A stretch of DNA of 64,000 nt from Streptomyces sp. NRRL F-5135 (GCF_000719775.1 NZ_JOHR01000003.1:186001-250000), one strand, 5' to 3'. Counted from the stretch's first letter, positions 46,232-56,193 are shown. Notes: generated by a model not told the origin, from the sequence alone. A program made the numbers and translations.

Positions 46232-46286
46232 CCGCCGGGCCGTCAGCACGAAGGACGAGAAGATCACGACTGAGGACACAGGACAG

Positions 46287-47078
46287 ATGCCTGCGATCGG
46301 CTCGAAGGCCCGGCGCGACCGTATCGTCCATCTCGCGACGACCACCGGTCTCGCCAGCGTCGAGGAGCTGTCCCAGCTCTTCGGGGTGACGGCGTCCACG
46401 ATCCGCCGCGACCTAGCGAAGCTGACCAGCGACGGGCGGCTCGCCCGCACCTACGGCGGTGCCATGGCGCTGGCCGCCCACCCCGAGGCGTCGCTGCGGC
46501 AGCGGACGGGCGAGGCGTTCGAGGCCAAACAGGCCATCGCGCGCTGGGCGGCGGCAGAGGTCCGGCCGGGGGAGACGCTGCTGCTGGACGCCGGTTCCAC
46601 GGTGGGGGCGCTGGCGCACGAACTGCGCTCGGCGAAGGACATCACGGTGGCCACCACGGGCCTGACCGCCCTTCAGGAACTGTCCGACATCGAGTCCGTG
46701 CACGTCGAATGTCTCGGCGGGACCCTGCGCCCCCTCAGTCAAGGGTTCGTGGGGCCACTGACCGAAGCGGCCCTGGAACGGCTCACGTTCGACCGGCTGT
46801 TCCTCGGGACCGACGGGGTCTCGCCCGAACTCGGCATCTGCGAGGCCGACCTGCGCCAGACGCGGCTCAAGGAACTCATGGCGCGCCGCGCCGACCGGGT
46901 GTACGTCCTGGCGCACGCGGCGAAGCTGGGCCGGCACCCGTTCCACACCTGGACACCGCTGCGGCCCGACTGGACGCTGGTGACCGACGACGAGGCGGAC
47001 CCGCGCATCGTGGAGGGGCTGCGCTCCCGCGGCCTGACGGTGGTCCAGGTGAAGCCGGAGCGCCACACGGGAGACTGA
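46287..47078 (+). CDS. DeoR-family transcriptional regulator
   Basis: 263 aa. ATG 46287 follows AGGACAG. The DeoR helix-turn-helix is SVEELSQLFGVTASTIRRDL; the effector domain keeps LLLDAGSTVGALAHEL and FLGTDGVSPELGICEAD, which bind a phosphorylated sugar intermediate. It is 55 bases after the dehydrogenase and is probably in the same operon. It likely represses the kinase operon, and perhaps the divergent importer, until an acid-sugar phosphate appears. Confidence 0.92.
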   Translation: MPAIGSKARRDRIVHLATTTGLASVEELSQLFGVTASTIRRDLAKLTSDGRLARTYGGAMALAAHPEASLRQRTGEAFEAKQAIARWAAAEVRPGETLLLDAGSTVGALAHELRSAKDITVATTGLTALQELSDIESVHVECLGGTLRPLSQGFVGPLTEAALERLTFDRLFLGTDGVSPELGICEADLRQTRLKELMARRADRVYVLAHAAKLGRHPFHTWTPLRPDWTLVTDDEADPRIVEGLRSRGLTVVQVKPERHTGD

Positions 47079-47136
47079 CCGCCGCCTCCCCCCTCGGTGG
47101 GCGGGTCGCGACGGGGGCGGAGGGGATCGACCGGGC

Positions 47137-47170
47137 AGGGCCCGGCGGAGCGCGGTCTCCGCCGGGCCCT
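47137..47170 (+). terminator. Intrinsic-type terminator after deoR
   Basis: AGGGCCCGGCGGAG (47137-47150) and CTCCGCCGGGCCCT (47157-47170) form a perfect 14-bp stem with a 6-base loop, followed by CTTTCC. It lies 58 bases after the DeoR stop and ends the acid-sugar operon. Confidence 0.85.
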
Positions 47171-47279
47171 CTTTCCATGGCGATGTCACGCCACCGGTGT
47201 CCGTGGCGGCCCCGTGCCACTGACGTCCGTGCCGCGCCACTGAAATCCGTGCCCGCGCCGGGCGCCCCCGACGGGACAT

Positions 47280-47667
47280 TTCCGGCCGGATGCCATCGGC
47301 TTGAATATTCCGTGACCTTGGGGTCGACTTTCCTGAGCTGAGTTACTAGCCTTCCTGACGAGCGCTCGGCGCTGCTATTGGAAAAGCGCGTCACGTGATA
47401 TTTGTCGTCCATTCATGTGCTGGTAATTTGCGGTCGATTCGTGGGCATCCGGTCGGGTCGTGTGCGTCAATCCGGCCAAGTGTGCGTGGTGCCTTGCGGG
47501 TTGCGCATACAAGGGAGAAGGAATCCAGTGCGGCCTGGCAGAGGTCTGGTACCAGAGAAATAAATCCGTCCTTTCTGTTTTTCGAGGCTCCGGAGCCATG
47601 ATGTGCCTGCGGTTCGGCGCTTTCATGAGCCGCGGATCCAGGCTCTGAATCAAGGGAGCGGATTCGC
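47280..47667 (+). promoter_or_regulatory. AT-richer promoter region before the broken SARP gene
   Basis: About 390 bases, clearly richer in A/T than the rest of the window. TTGAAT (47301-47306) and other hexamer-like sequence may be promoter parts. A 62-codon open frame (GTG 47460 to 47648) has six Cys in its first half or so (CVNPAKCAWCLAGC), but no good ribosome site; low GC makes codon bias useless here. I do not call it a gene. AAGGGAGCGG at 47652 is the ribosome site of the SARP gene. Confidence 0.4.
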
Positions 47668-49085
47668 GTGCGTTTCCAGTTGCTCGGCCCCCTGACTCTT
47701 GCGGAGGGCCGCGAAACGGTCGTCCTCAAACCGTCCAAACCGACCAGCCTGCTGGCGGCACTGCTGCTGCATCCCGGAACGGTCGTACCGACCGGCCAGC
47801 TGCTGCGGGTGCTGTGGGACGAGGACCCGCCGGCCACGGCCAGGGCGGCGCCGCAGAGCTGTGTGCTCCGGCTCCGACGCCTCTTCGGCACATACGGTGC
47901 CGGTGGTGACCTCATCGAGGCGGTGCCCGGCGGGTACCGGATGAACGCCGACGCCGACACGCTCGATCTCGTGCGCTTCCGCGCGCTGGTGCGCGGCGCG
48001 GACGGTACGGGGGACGTCGAGGGCGAGCTCTACCGGCTCAAGGAGGCGCTGACGCTGTGGCAGGGGCCGTTGCTGGCGAACGTACCGTACCGTCCGTCCT
48101 GCTGCACCGCGACGAGGTGCCCGGCCTGACGGAGGAGCGGCTGCGCGCGCTCGAACGCGCCTGCGACATCGAACTCGCCCTCGGTCTGTGCCGACAGGTA
48201 CTGGTGGACCTGTGGGAGACGGCGCGAAGACATCCCGGGCGGGAACGGTTCTCCGAACAGCTCATTGAAGCTCTGTACCGCACCGGCCGTCAGTCCGAGG
48301 CCCTCGCGGAGTACCGCTCCGTGAAGGAACGGCTGAAGGAGGAACTGGGGATCGATCCCGGCCCCGACCTCCAGCGGCTGGAACTCGCATCCTGCGCGGC
48401 GACGGCCTCGGCCCGCCGGCCGTCGACCGTGCGACACCCCTGCCGGGCGCCCCCACGGCGCGACTCGCCCCGCCCGGGCGCGGCGCGAGGCAACTGAGCC
48501 CGGGCGCCGCGCCGCACTCCGTGCCGAAGGCGCTCACCGCAGGCCCGCCCGCCCCGGCCCGGCGCTCTGCCCGGGTGGGTACCGACGGCCCGGCTCCCGC
48601 CCGCCCGGCCCCGGGGACCGCGTCCCCCACGTCCCGTGGGCCGGCCGACGAGACCAGCACCACCGCTCTCGCTCCACGCACTCCGGCGGACGGCCCCGTC
48701 GAGCCACCCGCACCGGCCGTCCCGAGCCGGACGCCGGCCCCGTCGCCGGGCCCTGACGGGGTGCCCGGGGGCACACCGACCCCGGCGGTCCGCCCCGTCG
48801 CCCCGCCGCCGGCAGCTCTGCCGGCCGATCGGCCACCCGCGCCCGCGGTTCCGTGCTTCGCCGGTCGCTCGCGGGAGCGGGCCGCGCTCGGGGACCGCCT
48901 CACCTCCGGGGCCGCGGGCGTCCTGGTGATCGTCTCCGGCGCACCGGGCATCGGGAAGACGGCCCTGGCCCTCCAGACGGCCCACGACGCCCAAAACGCC
49001 TTCCCGGCGGGGTGTTCGCGCCGGCCATGGCGCGCCCCGACGGATCCGCGCGCGAGCCGGCCGAGATCCGGGCGGAGGCCCCCTC
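47668..49085 (+). pseudogene. Frameshifted AfsR/SARP-family regulator
   Basis: GTG 47668 opens an intact OmpR-like DNA-binding domain (FQLLGPLTLAEG to GGYRMNADAD). The BTAD domain is cut at 48091: GTACC is present twice (48082-48086, 48087-48091), and removing one copy restores LANVPSVLLHRDEVPGL and the rest of BTAD. A second break near 48388 (ELASC for ELAILRGDG) shifts the frame again. The NB-ARC part (GRSRERAALGDRL, P-loop SGAPGIGKTAL) breaks a third time near 49012 (AFPAG then VFAPAMARPDGS) and stops soon after. A normal AfsR would continue for several hundred residues. It is a decayed regulator, though a DNA-binding domain plus partial BTAD of 153 aa could still be made. Confidence 0.88.
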
Positions 49086-49136
49086 GCGTGCCCCGTTTCC
49101 GCGCGGCGGTCGCCGTACGGCGCGAGGATGGACGGC

Positions 49137-50870
49137 ATGACGGACGCAGCCAACATCCCGGCGCGGCGACCGACGGCACCCCGCCGGATCGCGGACGACC
49201 ACACCGACGCCCTGATCGCCCTGGACCCCGTACTCGGCACGATGCTCGGCCACCGGGAGAGCCACCGCGGGCTGCCCGACTTCTCCCCCGACGGGCTCGA
49301 CGCCGCCGCGGACCTCGCGAGACACACACTGCGCCGGCTGGACGGCGCGTACCGCGCGCACGGCGGTGGCGGCCCGGTCCCGCCAGGTGAAGCCGACGCG
49401 GCCGAGCGGAACTGCGCCCGGCTGCTCCGCGAGCGGCTGACCGCCGAACTGGCGATGCACGAAACGGGCGAGACGCTGAGGTCGCTGTCCCCGATCTACT
49501 CGCCCGTGTACCGCGTCCGCACCGCCCTGACCCTGACTCCGACCGGGAACGAGGAGGAGTGGCGCGTGGCCGCGCGCCGACTGCGCTCCGTCCCGGCCTC
49601 GCTGGACTCCTACCGCGCCTCCCTCGCCGAGGGCCTGCGGCGGAACCTGCCGGGCGGGCCCGCGCATGTGGCCCCGATGATCGACCAGTTGGGCGAGTGG
49701 GCGGGGGAACGGGGCGGCAACGGCGGCTGGTTCGGCCGCTTCGCCGCGGGCGCGCCCGAGCCACTGCGCGGCGAGGTGGAGGGCGCGGCCCGGGCGGCGG
49801 CCGACGGCGTCCTCCGCCTGCGGAACTGGCTGCGGGAGGTGTACGCCCCGGCGGTCGACGGCGCCCCGGACGTGGCGGGCCCCGACCGCTACGCCGTCAC
49901 CGCGCGCTACTACACCGGGATCGACCTCGACCCGGCCGAGGCGTACGCGTACGGCTGGTCCGAGTTCCACCGCCTGCGCGAGGAGATACGCGTCGAGGCC
50001 GCGAAGATCCTGCCCGACGCGGCCTCACCCCGGGACGTGCTCACCCACCTCGACACGTACGGGCACGCCGTCGAGGGCGAGGAGCGGGTGCGTGCCTGGC
50101 TCCAGGACCTGATGGACCAGGCGATCGACCGCCTGGACGGCACACACTTCGAAATCGCCGACCGGATCAGGCGCGTCGAGTCCCGGATCGCCCCGCCGGG
50201 CGGCGCCGCCGCGCCCTACTACACCGCCCCTTCCCAGGACTTCACGCGCCCGGGCCGCACCTGGCTGCCGACGCTGGGCCGCAGGCGTTTCCCGACGTAC
50301 GAACTGGTCTCCACCTGGTACCACGAGGGGGTGCCCGGTCACCATCTGCAACTGGCGCAGTGGGCCCACCGGGCGGACCGGCTCACGCGCTACCAGACGG
50401 CCGTGGGGACCGTGAGCGCCGGCTCGGAGGGCTGGGCCCTGTACGCGGAACGGCTGATGGACGAACTCGGCTTCCTCGCCGATCCCGAACACCGGCTCGG
50501 CCACCTCGACCTCCAACTGACCCGTGCCGTACGGGTCGTGATCGACCTGGGCACGCACCTGTCCCTGGCCGCCCCAGCCCACTCCCCGCACCATCCAGGC
50601 GAGCGCTGGACCCCCGCGTCCGCGATCGCTTTCCTGCGTGCCCACTGCGGTCGCCCGGACGCCTTCGTCCGCAGTGAGATGACCCGCTATCTGAGCACCC
50701 CCGGCCAGGCCATCGGCTACAAACTGGGCGAACGCGCCTGGCTGCGCGGCCGGGAAGCGGCCCGCCGGCGGCGGGGCTCCGCCTTCGACCTGAAGCGGTG
50801 GCACATGGCCGCGCTGTCCCAGGGCTCCCTGGGGCTGGCCGACCTGGAGGCCGAACTCGCGGTGCTCTGA
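49137..50870 (+). CDS. DUF885-family putative metallopeptidase
   Basis: 577 aa. ATG 49137 is preferred for the GAGG 10 bases upstream; ATG 49128 is possible. DUF885 proteins are helical, thermolysin-like. Here the motif is WYHEGVPGHHLQLAQ (HExxxxHH-type), with a distal Glu probably in SEGWALYAE. ARYYTGIDLDPAEAYAYG and PGQAIGYKLG are further family blocks. No signal peptide, so cytoplasmic. The substrate is unknown. It starts about 50 bases after the SARP remnant, whose deletion end it may mark. Confidence 0.9.
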   Translation: MTDAANIPARRPTAPRRIADDHTDALIALDPVLGTMLGHRESHRGLPDFSPDGLDAAADLARHTLRRLDGAYRAHGGGGPVPPGEADAAERNCARLLRERLTAELAMHETGETLRSLSPIYSPVYRVRTALTLTPTGNEEEWRVAARRLRSVPASLDSYRASLAEGLRRNLPGGPAHVAPMIDQLGEWAGERGGNGGWFGRFAAGAPEPLRGEVEGAARAAADGVLRLRNWLREVYAPAVDGAPDVAGPDRYAVTARYYTGIDLDPAEAYAYGWSEFHRLREEIRVEAAKILPDAASPRDVLTHLDTYGHAVEGEERVRAWLQDLMDQAIDRLDGTHFEIADRIRRVESRIAPPGGAAAPYYTAPSQDFTRPGRTWLPTLGRRRFPTYELVSTWYHEGVPGHHLQLAQWAHRADRLTRYQTAVGTVSAGSEGWALYAERLMDELGFLADPEHRLGHLDLQLTRAVRVVIDLGTHLSLAAPAHSPHHPGERWTPASAIAFLRAHCGRPDAFVRSEMTRYLSTPGQAIGYKLGERAWLRGREAARRRRGSAFDLKRWHMAALSQGSLGLADLEAELAVL

Positions 50871-51027
50871 GGGGATTTCGGGCTGCTTGGCCCCTCTCGC
50901 GTGACACGAGCCAACACCTTTACCAATTAGTGATACGAAGAGCGCGCGCTGTGAGATCGGGGCCCCTATCGTCGCACCGTGCGAACACTCGTGCACACCA
51001 CGTTCTCGGGGGAAGGGCATACCGTAC
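50871..51027. promoter_or_regulatory. Spacer with weak hairpin and promoter of MHYT gene
   Basis: GAGGGG (50869-50874) can pair with CCCCTC (50891-50896) just at the DUF885 stop, a weak terminator. AT-rich TTTACCAATTAGTGATACG (50919-50937) and CTATCG near 50967 are likely promoter parts for the next gene; GGGGAAGGG (51009-51017) is its ribosome site. Confidence 0.4.
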
Positions 51028-51921
51028 ATGTACGGCACGATCGACGGGTTCTCCTACGGCCTCGTCACTCCGGTGGCGGCCTTCTTGATGGCGTGCCTGG
51101 GCAGCGTCCTGGGGCTTCGCTGTGTGACCAGGTCGCTGTTCACCGAGCGCTCCTTCAAACCCGGCTGGCTCGGGCTCGGGGCCGCCTGCATCGGCTCCGG
51201 CATCTGGACGATGCACTTCATCGCCATGGTCGGATTCCGGGTGATGGAGGCGCCCATCAGCTATGACGTCCCGACGACGGTCCTCAGTCTCGTCGTGGCG
51301 GTGGCCGTGGCGGGTGTCGGTGTCTTCATGGCCGGATACGGGGGTGGCCGGCGAGCGGTGCTGATCTGCGCCGGTGTGTTCATGGGAGCCGGGATCGCCG
51401 CCATGCACTACATCGGGATGTCCGGGATGCGCATGCACGGGCACGTGGAGTACGCCCTGCCGGGAGTTGTCGCGTCCGTCGTGATCGCGGTCGTCGCCGC
51501 CACCGCCGCCCTGTGGGCCGCCGTGTCCATCCAGGGGTTCCTGCCCAGCCTGGGCGCCAGCGGGGTGATGGGCCTGGCGGTGTCCGGCATGCACTACACG
51601 GCCATGGCCTCGGTCAGTGTGCGGCTGGAGGGGATCGCGGGGGTGGCCCCGGAGGGCGGCTCGCCCACCTCGCTGCTGTTCCCGATGCTGATCGGCCCGG
51701 TGGTCTTCATGGTGGTCGCGGGCGTCGTGGTGATGTTCGATCCGCTGCTCGTGCTGGGTGAGGGGGAGTGGAACCGGCCGGAGGACGCGAAGAGCCCGCG
51801 CGAGGAGCCGCCGCGGCGGCCCGTCTGGCCGAGCCTGCCGGAGGAGGAGTCCACCGCGCTCCGGGCCGGCCGGCACCGGGCCGGACCGCGGCCCGGCGGC
51901 CGGGAGTTCGGCGGCCGCTGA
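51028..51921 (+). CDS. MHYT-domain integral membrane protein
   Basis: 297 aa. Seven hydrophobic helices in the first 240 residues carry the repeated motif: WTMHFIAMVG, AAMHYIGMSG and SGMHYTAMAS. The Met/His residues near the outer face are thought to bind copper and sense a diatomic gas or redox state. The cytoplasmic tail of about 55 residues is Pro/Glu/Arg-rich; no GGDEF, EAL or kinase domain is attached, so it is a stand-alone sensor or needs a partner. Confidence 0.93.
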   Translation: MYGTIDGFSYGLVTPVAAFLMACLGSVLGLRCVTRSLFTERSFKPGWLGLGAACIGSGIWTMHFIAMVGFRVMEAPISYDVPTTVLSLVVAVAVAGVGVFMAGYGGGRRAVLICAGVFMGAGIAAMHYIGMSGMRMHGHVEYALPGVVASVVIAVVAATAALWAAVSIQGFLPSLGASGVMGLAVSGMHYTAMASVSVRLEGIAGVAPEGGSPTSLLFPMLIGPVVFMVVAGVVVMFDPLLVLGEGEWNRPEDAKSPREEPPRRPVWPSLPEEESTALRAGRHRAGPRPGGREFGGR

Positions 51922-51964
51922 CCGGACCTGTCCGGTCGGCCGGCGCGGTCCCGCGGCAGGGCGA

Positions 51965-51986
51965 CCGGACGACGCGTCGCGTCCGG
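51965..51986. terminator. Hairpin between convergent MHYT and GntR genes
   Basis: CCGGACG (51965-51971) pairs with CGTCCGG (51980-51986); the 8-base loop ACGCGTCG is partly self-complementary. It is positioned to end both convergent genes. Confidence 0.5.
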
Positions 51987-52021
51987 CCCGGCCGGCTCCG
52001 CCGAGCCTCCGGCGCCGCGGA

Positions 52022-52792
52022 TCAGTCCGCCGCTTCCTCCGTCGCGTCGATGGTCGAACGCAGCCGCGCGTTCGCCATCCGCATGTGCTCCGCCATCGCC
52101 TCGCTCGCCGCGTCCGCGTCCTGGGCGCGGATCGCCGCCAGCACCGCGTCGTGCTCGCACAGCGTGCCGCTGACCGTGCCCTCCAGGTCGCTGACCCGTT
52201 CCATCCACACCTGCAACAGTGCGCGGATGCTGTGCAGGATGTCGCTGAGCACCGAGTTCCGCGCGATGTTCGCCGTCTCCAGATGGAATGCGATGTCCGC
52301 GTCGATGAACGCCGCCGCGTCCGTCCCCGCCTCCCGCATCCGCGTCAGGTGCTCCTCCAGTCGCGCCACGTCCCCCTCCGTCGCGCGCTCCGCCGCCAGC
52401 CGCGCCGAGACGCCCTCCAGGTGCGTCCGCACCTCGACCAGGTCCTGCGTGCGCCGCTGACCGAGCATCAGGCCCCAGTTGATGGCGCGCGGCAGGAACT
52501 CCGAGGTGCCCGCCCGCACGTACGATCCGGAGCCGGGGCGGATCTCGATGATGCCCAGCACGTCGAGGGCCGACAGGGCGCCCCGCACGCTGGAGCGCGC
52601 CACGCCGAGCGCCTCGGCGAGCTGGCGTTCCGCGGGCAGCCGGGTGCCCGGCCTGATGTCACCCGCGGAGAGGTGGTCGAGGAGCCGCTTGGCCACCTCG
52701 CTGACCGAGGACTCGCGCACCACCGGGCGCAGGAGCTGGGCGAGGTCCGGCGAGGCGGACGGCGGCTGAACGGGCTGACTGGTCACGGTCAC
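52022..52792 (-). CDS. FadR-subfamily GntR regulator of the apionate operon
   Basis: 256 aa from GTG 52792 (a second GTG at 52786 is possible; the open frame goes farther upstream but through the operator). Winged helix: SSVSEVAKRLLDHLSAGDIR, ERQLAEALGVARSSVRGAL and the wing IEIRPGSGSYVRAG. The C-terminal FCD domain has the metal/effector residues in DADIAFHLETANIA and LCEHDAVLAAI. It is divergent from the MFS-lerK-derI-lerI-oiaC-apnO operon, and the palindrome at 52917 lies between them. It likely represses that operon until an acid sugar binds. Confidence 0.9.
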   Translation of the reverse strand: MTVTSQPVQPPSASPDLAQLLRPVVRESSVSEVAKRLLDHLSAGDIRPGTRLPAERQLAEALGVARSSVRGALSALDVLGIIEIRPGSGSYVRAGTSEFLPRAINWGLMLGQRRTQDLVEVRTHLEGVSARLAAERATEGDVARLEEHLTRMREAGTDAAAFIDADIAFHLETANIARNSVLSDILHSIRALLQVWMERVSDLEGTVSGTLCEHDAVLAAIRAQDADAASEAMAEHMRMANARLRSTIDATEEAAD

Positions 52793-52916
52793 CAGTACAC
52801 CAGACGTTCGTTTGCGCTGTTCACGGGTCCTCCGGGAAGAGATCGCGACGCATGCGCGCCACTCCTTGTCAAGAGAAGGTCGAGCCATTTCAAGAGTGAC
52901 CCTGGCCACATTGGTT

Positions 52917-52931
52917 AATTGGTGACCAATT
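52917..52931. promoter_or_regulatory. GntR/FadR-type operator AATTGGTGACCAATT
   Basis: A perfect 7+1+7 palindrome, unusually AT-rich for this genome, in the 269-base divergent region between the FadR-type regulator and the MFS gene. The core TTGGT-G-ACCAA has the form expected for FCD/FadR-type GntR regulators. It is 130 bases before the MFS start and just upstream of the regulator's promoter side. Confidence 0.75.
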
Positions 52932-53061
52932 TTCTTCCGGGGGTTACGTTGAGGACACATCAGCCGGTCGCGCGGGTGCTGCGCTCCGTCTCAGCCACGA
53001 TCGCTGCCGACTATGACCCGAGTCCGGACAGAGCTGTCCGGCGCAGCAAAGGGAGTCACCA

Positions 53062-54435
53062 ATGGGTGCCACCGCGTTGTCGTCCGCGCCGTCCGCCGTG
53101 GAGAGATCAGCGATCAGAAAGGTCTCGCTGCGGCTCGTCCCGTTCGTGGCCCTGATGTTCTTCGTGAACTACCTGGATCGCACGGCCGTGTCCTTCGCCG
53201 AGCCGAACGGGATGGGGGAGGACCTCGCGCTCACCGCGGCGCAGTTCGGCTTCGCCTCCGGCGTCTTCTTCATCGGTTACATCGTGCTCGAAGTGCCGAG
53301 CAACATGGCGCTCCACCGGTTCGGCGCCCGCCGCTGGCTGGCCAGGATCATGGTGACCTGGGGCATCGTGTCCCTGTTGTTCACCTGGGTGCAGAACAGC
53401 GAGCAGCTGTACGTCCTGCGGTTCCTGCTGGGCGTCGCCGAGGCCGGATTCTTCCCCGGCGCGATCCTCTTCCTCAGCCAGTGGGTGCCCACCCGGCACC
53501 GCACGAAGGTGCTCGCCCTGTTCTACCTCGCGCAGCCGCTGACCACGGTGCTCGGCGCCCCGCTCGCGGGCTGGCTGATCGGCCACCACGGCCTGTTCGG
53601 GCTCGAGGGCTGGCGCGTGATGTTCCTGTTCGTCTCGCTCCCCGCGATCCTGCTCGGCGTCGTCGCCTGGTTCTACCTGATCGACCGGCCCGCCGACGCG
53701 AAGTGGCTGTCCCCGGCGGAGAAGGACTGGCTGACCGGGGAGCTGGCCGCCGAGAACGCCACCAAGACGGGCCACTCGGAGAACAGCCATGGCCGCGAAG
53801 CCCTCAAGGAGGCCTTCCGCAGCGGCCGGGTCTGGGTCCTCTCGATGGTCTACTTCGGCTTCATCTACGGCCTGTACGCGCTCGCCTTCTTCCTGCCGAC
53901 CATCATCGAGGGCTTCCAGGAGAGCTTCGGGACGTCGTTCAGCGTGATGGAGAAGGCGCTGATCACCGCCATCCCGTACCTGCCCGCCGCCATCGTGCTG
54001 TTCTTCTGGTCCAGGCACGCCACCCGGCACGGCGCGAAGGCCTGGCACGTGGCGGGACCGGCCGTCGTCGGCGGTGTCTCCATCCCCGTCGCGCTGTACA
54101 TGAGCTCCCCCTCCGCGACCATCGCCGTGATCACCGTGACGGCCTGCGCGATCTTCGCGGCGCTGCCGGTGTTCTGGTCGCTGCCCTCCCGGTTCCTCAC
54201 CGGCGCCGCCGCCGCGGCGGGCATCGCCCTGATCAACACGGCCGGCAACATCGCGGGCTTCGCCGCCGGCTACGTCACGGGCTGGCTCAAGGACTTCAGC
54301 GGCGGTTACACCCTCCCCATGTTCGTCGTGGGCGGATTCATGCTGCTCTCCGCGGCCCTGATGACCGTCCTCGCCACCCGCGGACACACCGGCCCCAACG
54401 ACTCGGCGGACAAGCCGCTTCTCGAGGTGCACTGA
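53062..54435 (+). CDS. MFS acid-sugar symporter (anion:cation symporter family)
   Basis: 457 aa, ATG after AAAGGGAG. About 12 helices; the ACS-family signature is NYLDRTAVSFA in helix 1 and FGFASGVFFIGYIVLEVPSN in helix 2 (quoted in two overlapping parts: FGFASGVFF, FIGYIVLEVPSN), then RFLLGVAEAGFFPGAILFLS. The family imports hexuronates, galactonate, glucarate and similar acids with protons. As first gene of the apionate operon it probably imports D-apionate, which would explain why D-apiose dehydrogenase and lactonase are not in the cluster. Confidence 0.92.
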   Translation: MGATALSSAPSAVERSAIRKVSLRLVPFVALMFFVNYLDRTAVSFAEPNGMGEDLALTAAQFGFASGVFFIGYIVLEVPSNMALHRFGARRWLARIMVTWGIVSLLFTWVQNSEQLYVLRFLLGVAEAGFFPGAILFLSQWVPTRHRTKVLALFYLAQPLTTVLGAPLAGWLIGHHGLFGLEGWRVMFLFVSLPAILLGVVAWFYLIDRPADAKWLSPAEKDWLTGELAAENATKTGHSENSHGREALKEAFRSGRVWVLSMVYFGFIYGLYALAFFLPTIIEGFQESFGTSFSVMEKALITAIPYLPAAIVLFFWSRHATRHGAKAWHVAGPAVVGGVSIPVALYMSSPSATIAVITVTACAIFAALPVFWSLPSRFLTGAAAAAGIALINTAGNIAGFAAGYVTGWLKDFSGGYTLPMFVVGGFMLLSAALMTVLATRGHTGPNDSADKPLLEVH

Positions 54436-54436
54436 C

Positions 54437-56179
54437 ATGACCCGTCTGTTCAACGACCCCGCCGCCTTCGCCGACGAGGCACTGGAGGGCTTCGTGGCGG
54501 CCCACCGGCGCTGGGTGCGGCCCGTGGCCGGCGGTGTCGTACGCGCCGCGCCGACGCCCCCCGGCCAGGTCGCCGTCGTGATCGGCGGCGGCTCCGGCCA
54601 CTACCCGGCCTTCTCCGGGCTGGTGGGCCCCGGGCTCGCGCACGGCGCCGCGGTCGGCAACGTGTTCGCCTCCCCGTCGGCGCGGCAGATCCGTACCGTC
54701 GCGCAGAACGCGCAGGCCGGCGGCGGTGTCGTCCTGATGTACGGCAACTACGCGGGCGACGTCCTGCACTTCGGGCAGGCCGCCGAGCAGCTGACCGCCG
54801 AGGGCGTCGAGACGGCGTGCGTGGCCGTCACCGACGATGTCTCCAGCGCGGACGCCGCCGAGGCGGACAAGCGCCGCGGCATCGCCGGTGACCTGCCGGT
54901 GTTCAAGGCGGCCGCCGCGGCGGCCGAGGCGGGCCGGCCGCTGGCCGAGGTCGTCGCCACCGCCCGGCGCGCCAACGCCCGTACCCGCTCCTTCGGCATC
55001 GCGTTCAGCGGCTGCACGCTGCCCGGTGCCGACCACCCGCTGTTCACCGTGGACGAGGGGCGGATGGCGGTCGGCCTCGGCATCCACGGCGAGCCGGGCA
55101 TCGGCGAGCGGGACGTGCCGAGCGCCGACGAGGCGGCCGGACTCCTGGTCGCCACCCTGCTGGCGGAACTCCCCGAGGATGTCGAGCGGGCGCGCGGCAG
55201 CCGCGCCGCGGTCATCCTCAACGGGCTCGGATCCGTCAAGTACGAGGAGCTCTTCGTCGTCTACCGACGGGTGGCCCAGCTGCTGGCCGAGGCCGGTGTG
55301 GAGGCCGTCGAGCCGGACGTCGGCGAGCTGGTGACCAGCTTCGACATGGCCGGCGTCTCGCTCACCCTGTGCTGGCTGGACGAGGACCTCGAAGCCCTGT
55401 GGACCGCCGGGGCCGACACCCCCGCCTACCGCAAGGGCCGCCTGGACACCGCCCCGGACGCGCCGGCGCACACGGACGCGTCCGGGGCCGCCGCCGGGAC
55501 GGCCCGTACCGCCGGGCCCGCGGCGGCCACCGACGCCTCACGGGCCGTCGCCGCGACCGCGGTCGCCGCGCTGAAAGCCGTCCGCGACACCGTCGACGAG
55601 CACGCCGAGGAACTCGGCCGCATCGACGCCGTCGCCGGTGACGGCGACCACGGCATCGGCATGCGACGGGGCTCCGAGGCCGCGCACCGCGCCGCGGCCG
55701 AGGCCGCCGGGGCGGGCGCCGGCGCGGGCACGGCCGTCGCCGCCGCCGCCGATGCCTGGGCGGACCGGGCCGGCGGCACCTCCGGCGCCCTGTGGGGCGT
55801 CCTGCTGCACGCGGTCGGCACCGCGCTCGGCGACACCGAGCGGCCCACCGCCCGCGCCGTGGCCGACGGTGTCACCGAGGCGTCCGCCGCCGTCCGCAGG
55901 CTCGGCAAGGCCGAGGTCGGCGACAAGACGATGGTCGACGTCCTCGTCCCCTTCGCCGACACCCTGGCCGGGGCCGCCGCCGCCGGTGAGGACCTGGCCA
56001 CCGCCTGGGACCGCGCGGCCACCGCCGCCGAACAGGCCGCCAAGGCCACCGCCGACCTCGTGCCACGGATGGGACGCGCCCGCCCGCACGCCGAACGGTC
56101 CCTCGGCACCCCGGACGCCGGCGCCCACTCGCTCGCCCTGATCGTCCGCGCCGTCCACGGCGTACTCACCACCCACTGA
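54437..56179 (+). CDS. lerK: L-erythrulose kinase (DhaK-DhaL fusion), LerK-like
   Basis: 580 aa, starting 1 base after the MFS stop. The DhaK domain has [11 protein letters not shown] and the substrate-binding His217 in GLGIHGEPG; after a 45-residue Ala/Thr linker the DhaL domain has [13 protein letters not shown] and GGTSGALWG for ADP/Mg. Such fusions phosphorylate dihydroxyacetone or erythrulose with ATP. Beside RpiB- and TPI-like isomerases and the OiaC/ApnO genes, L-erythrulose kinase (product L-erythrulose 1-phosphate) is the best assignment. Confidence 0.85.
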   Translation: MTRLFNDPAAFADEALEGFVAAHRRWVRPVAGGVVRAAPTPPGQVAVVIGGGSGHYPAFSGLVGPGLAHGAAVGNVFASPSARQIRTVAQNAQAGGGVVLMYGNYAGDVLHFGQAAEQLTAEGVETACVAVTDDVSSADAAEADKRRGIAGDLPVFKAAAAAAEAGRPLAEVVATARRANARTRSFGIAFSGCTLPGADHPLFTVDEGRMAVGLGIHGEPGIGERDVPSADEAAGLLVATLLAELPEDVERARGSRAAVILNGLGSVKYEELFVVYRRVAQLLAEAGVEAVEPDVGELVTSFDMAGVSLTLCWLDEDLEALWTAGADTPAYRKGRLDTAPDAPAHTDASGAAAGTARTAGPAAATDASRAVAATAVAALKAVRDTVDEHAEELGRIDAVAGDGDHGIGMRRGSEAAHRAAAEAAGAGAGAGTAVAAAADAWADRAGGTSGALWGVLLHAVGTALGDTERPTARAVADGVTEASAAVRRLGKAEVGDKTMVDVLVPFADTLAGAAAAGEDLATAWDRAATAAEQAAKATADLVPRMGRARPHAERSLGTPDAGAHSLALIVRAVHGVLTTH

Positions 56180-56193
56180 GGAGCACCACCCCC

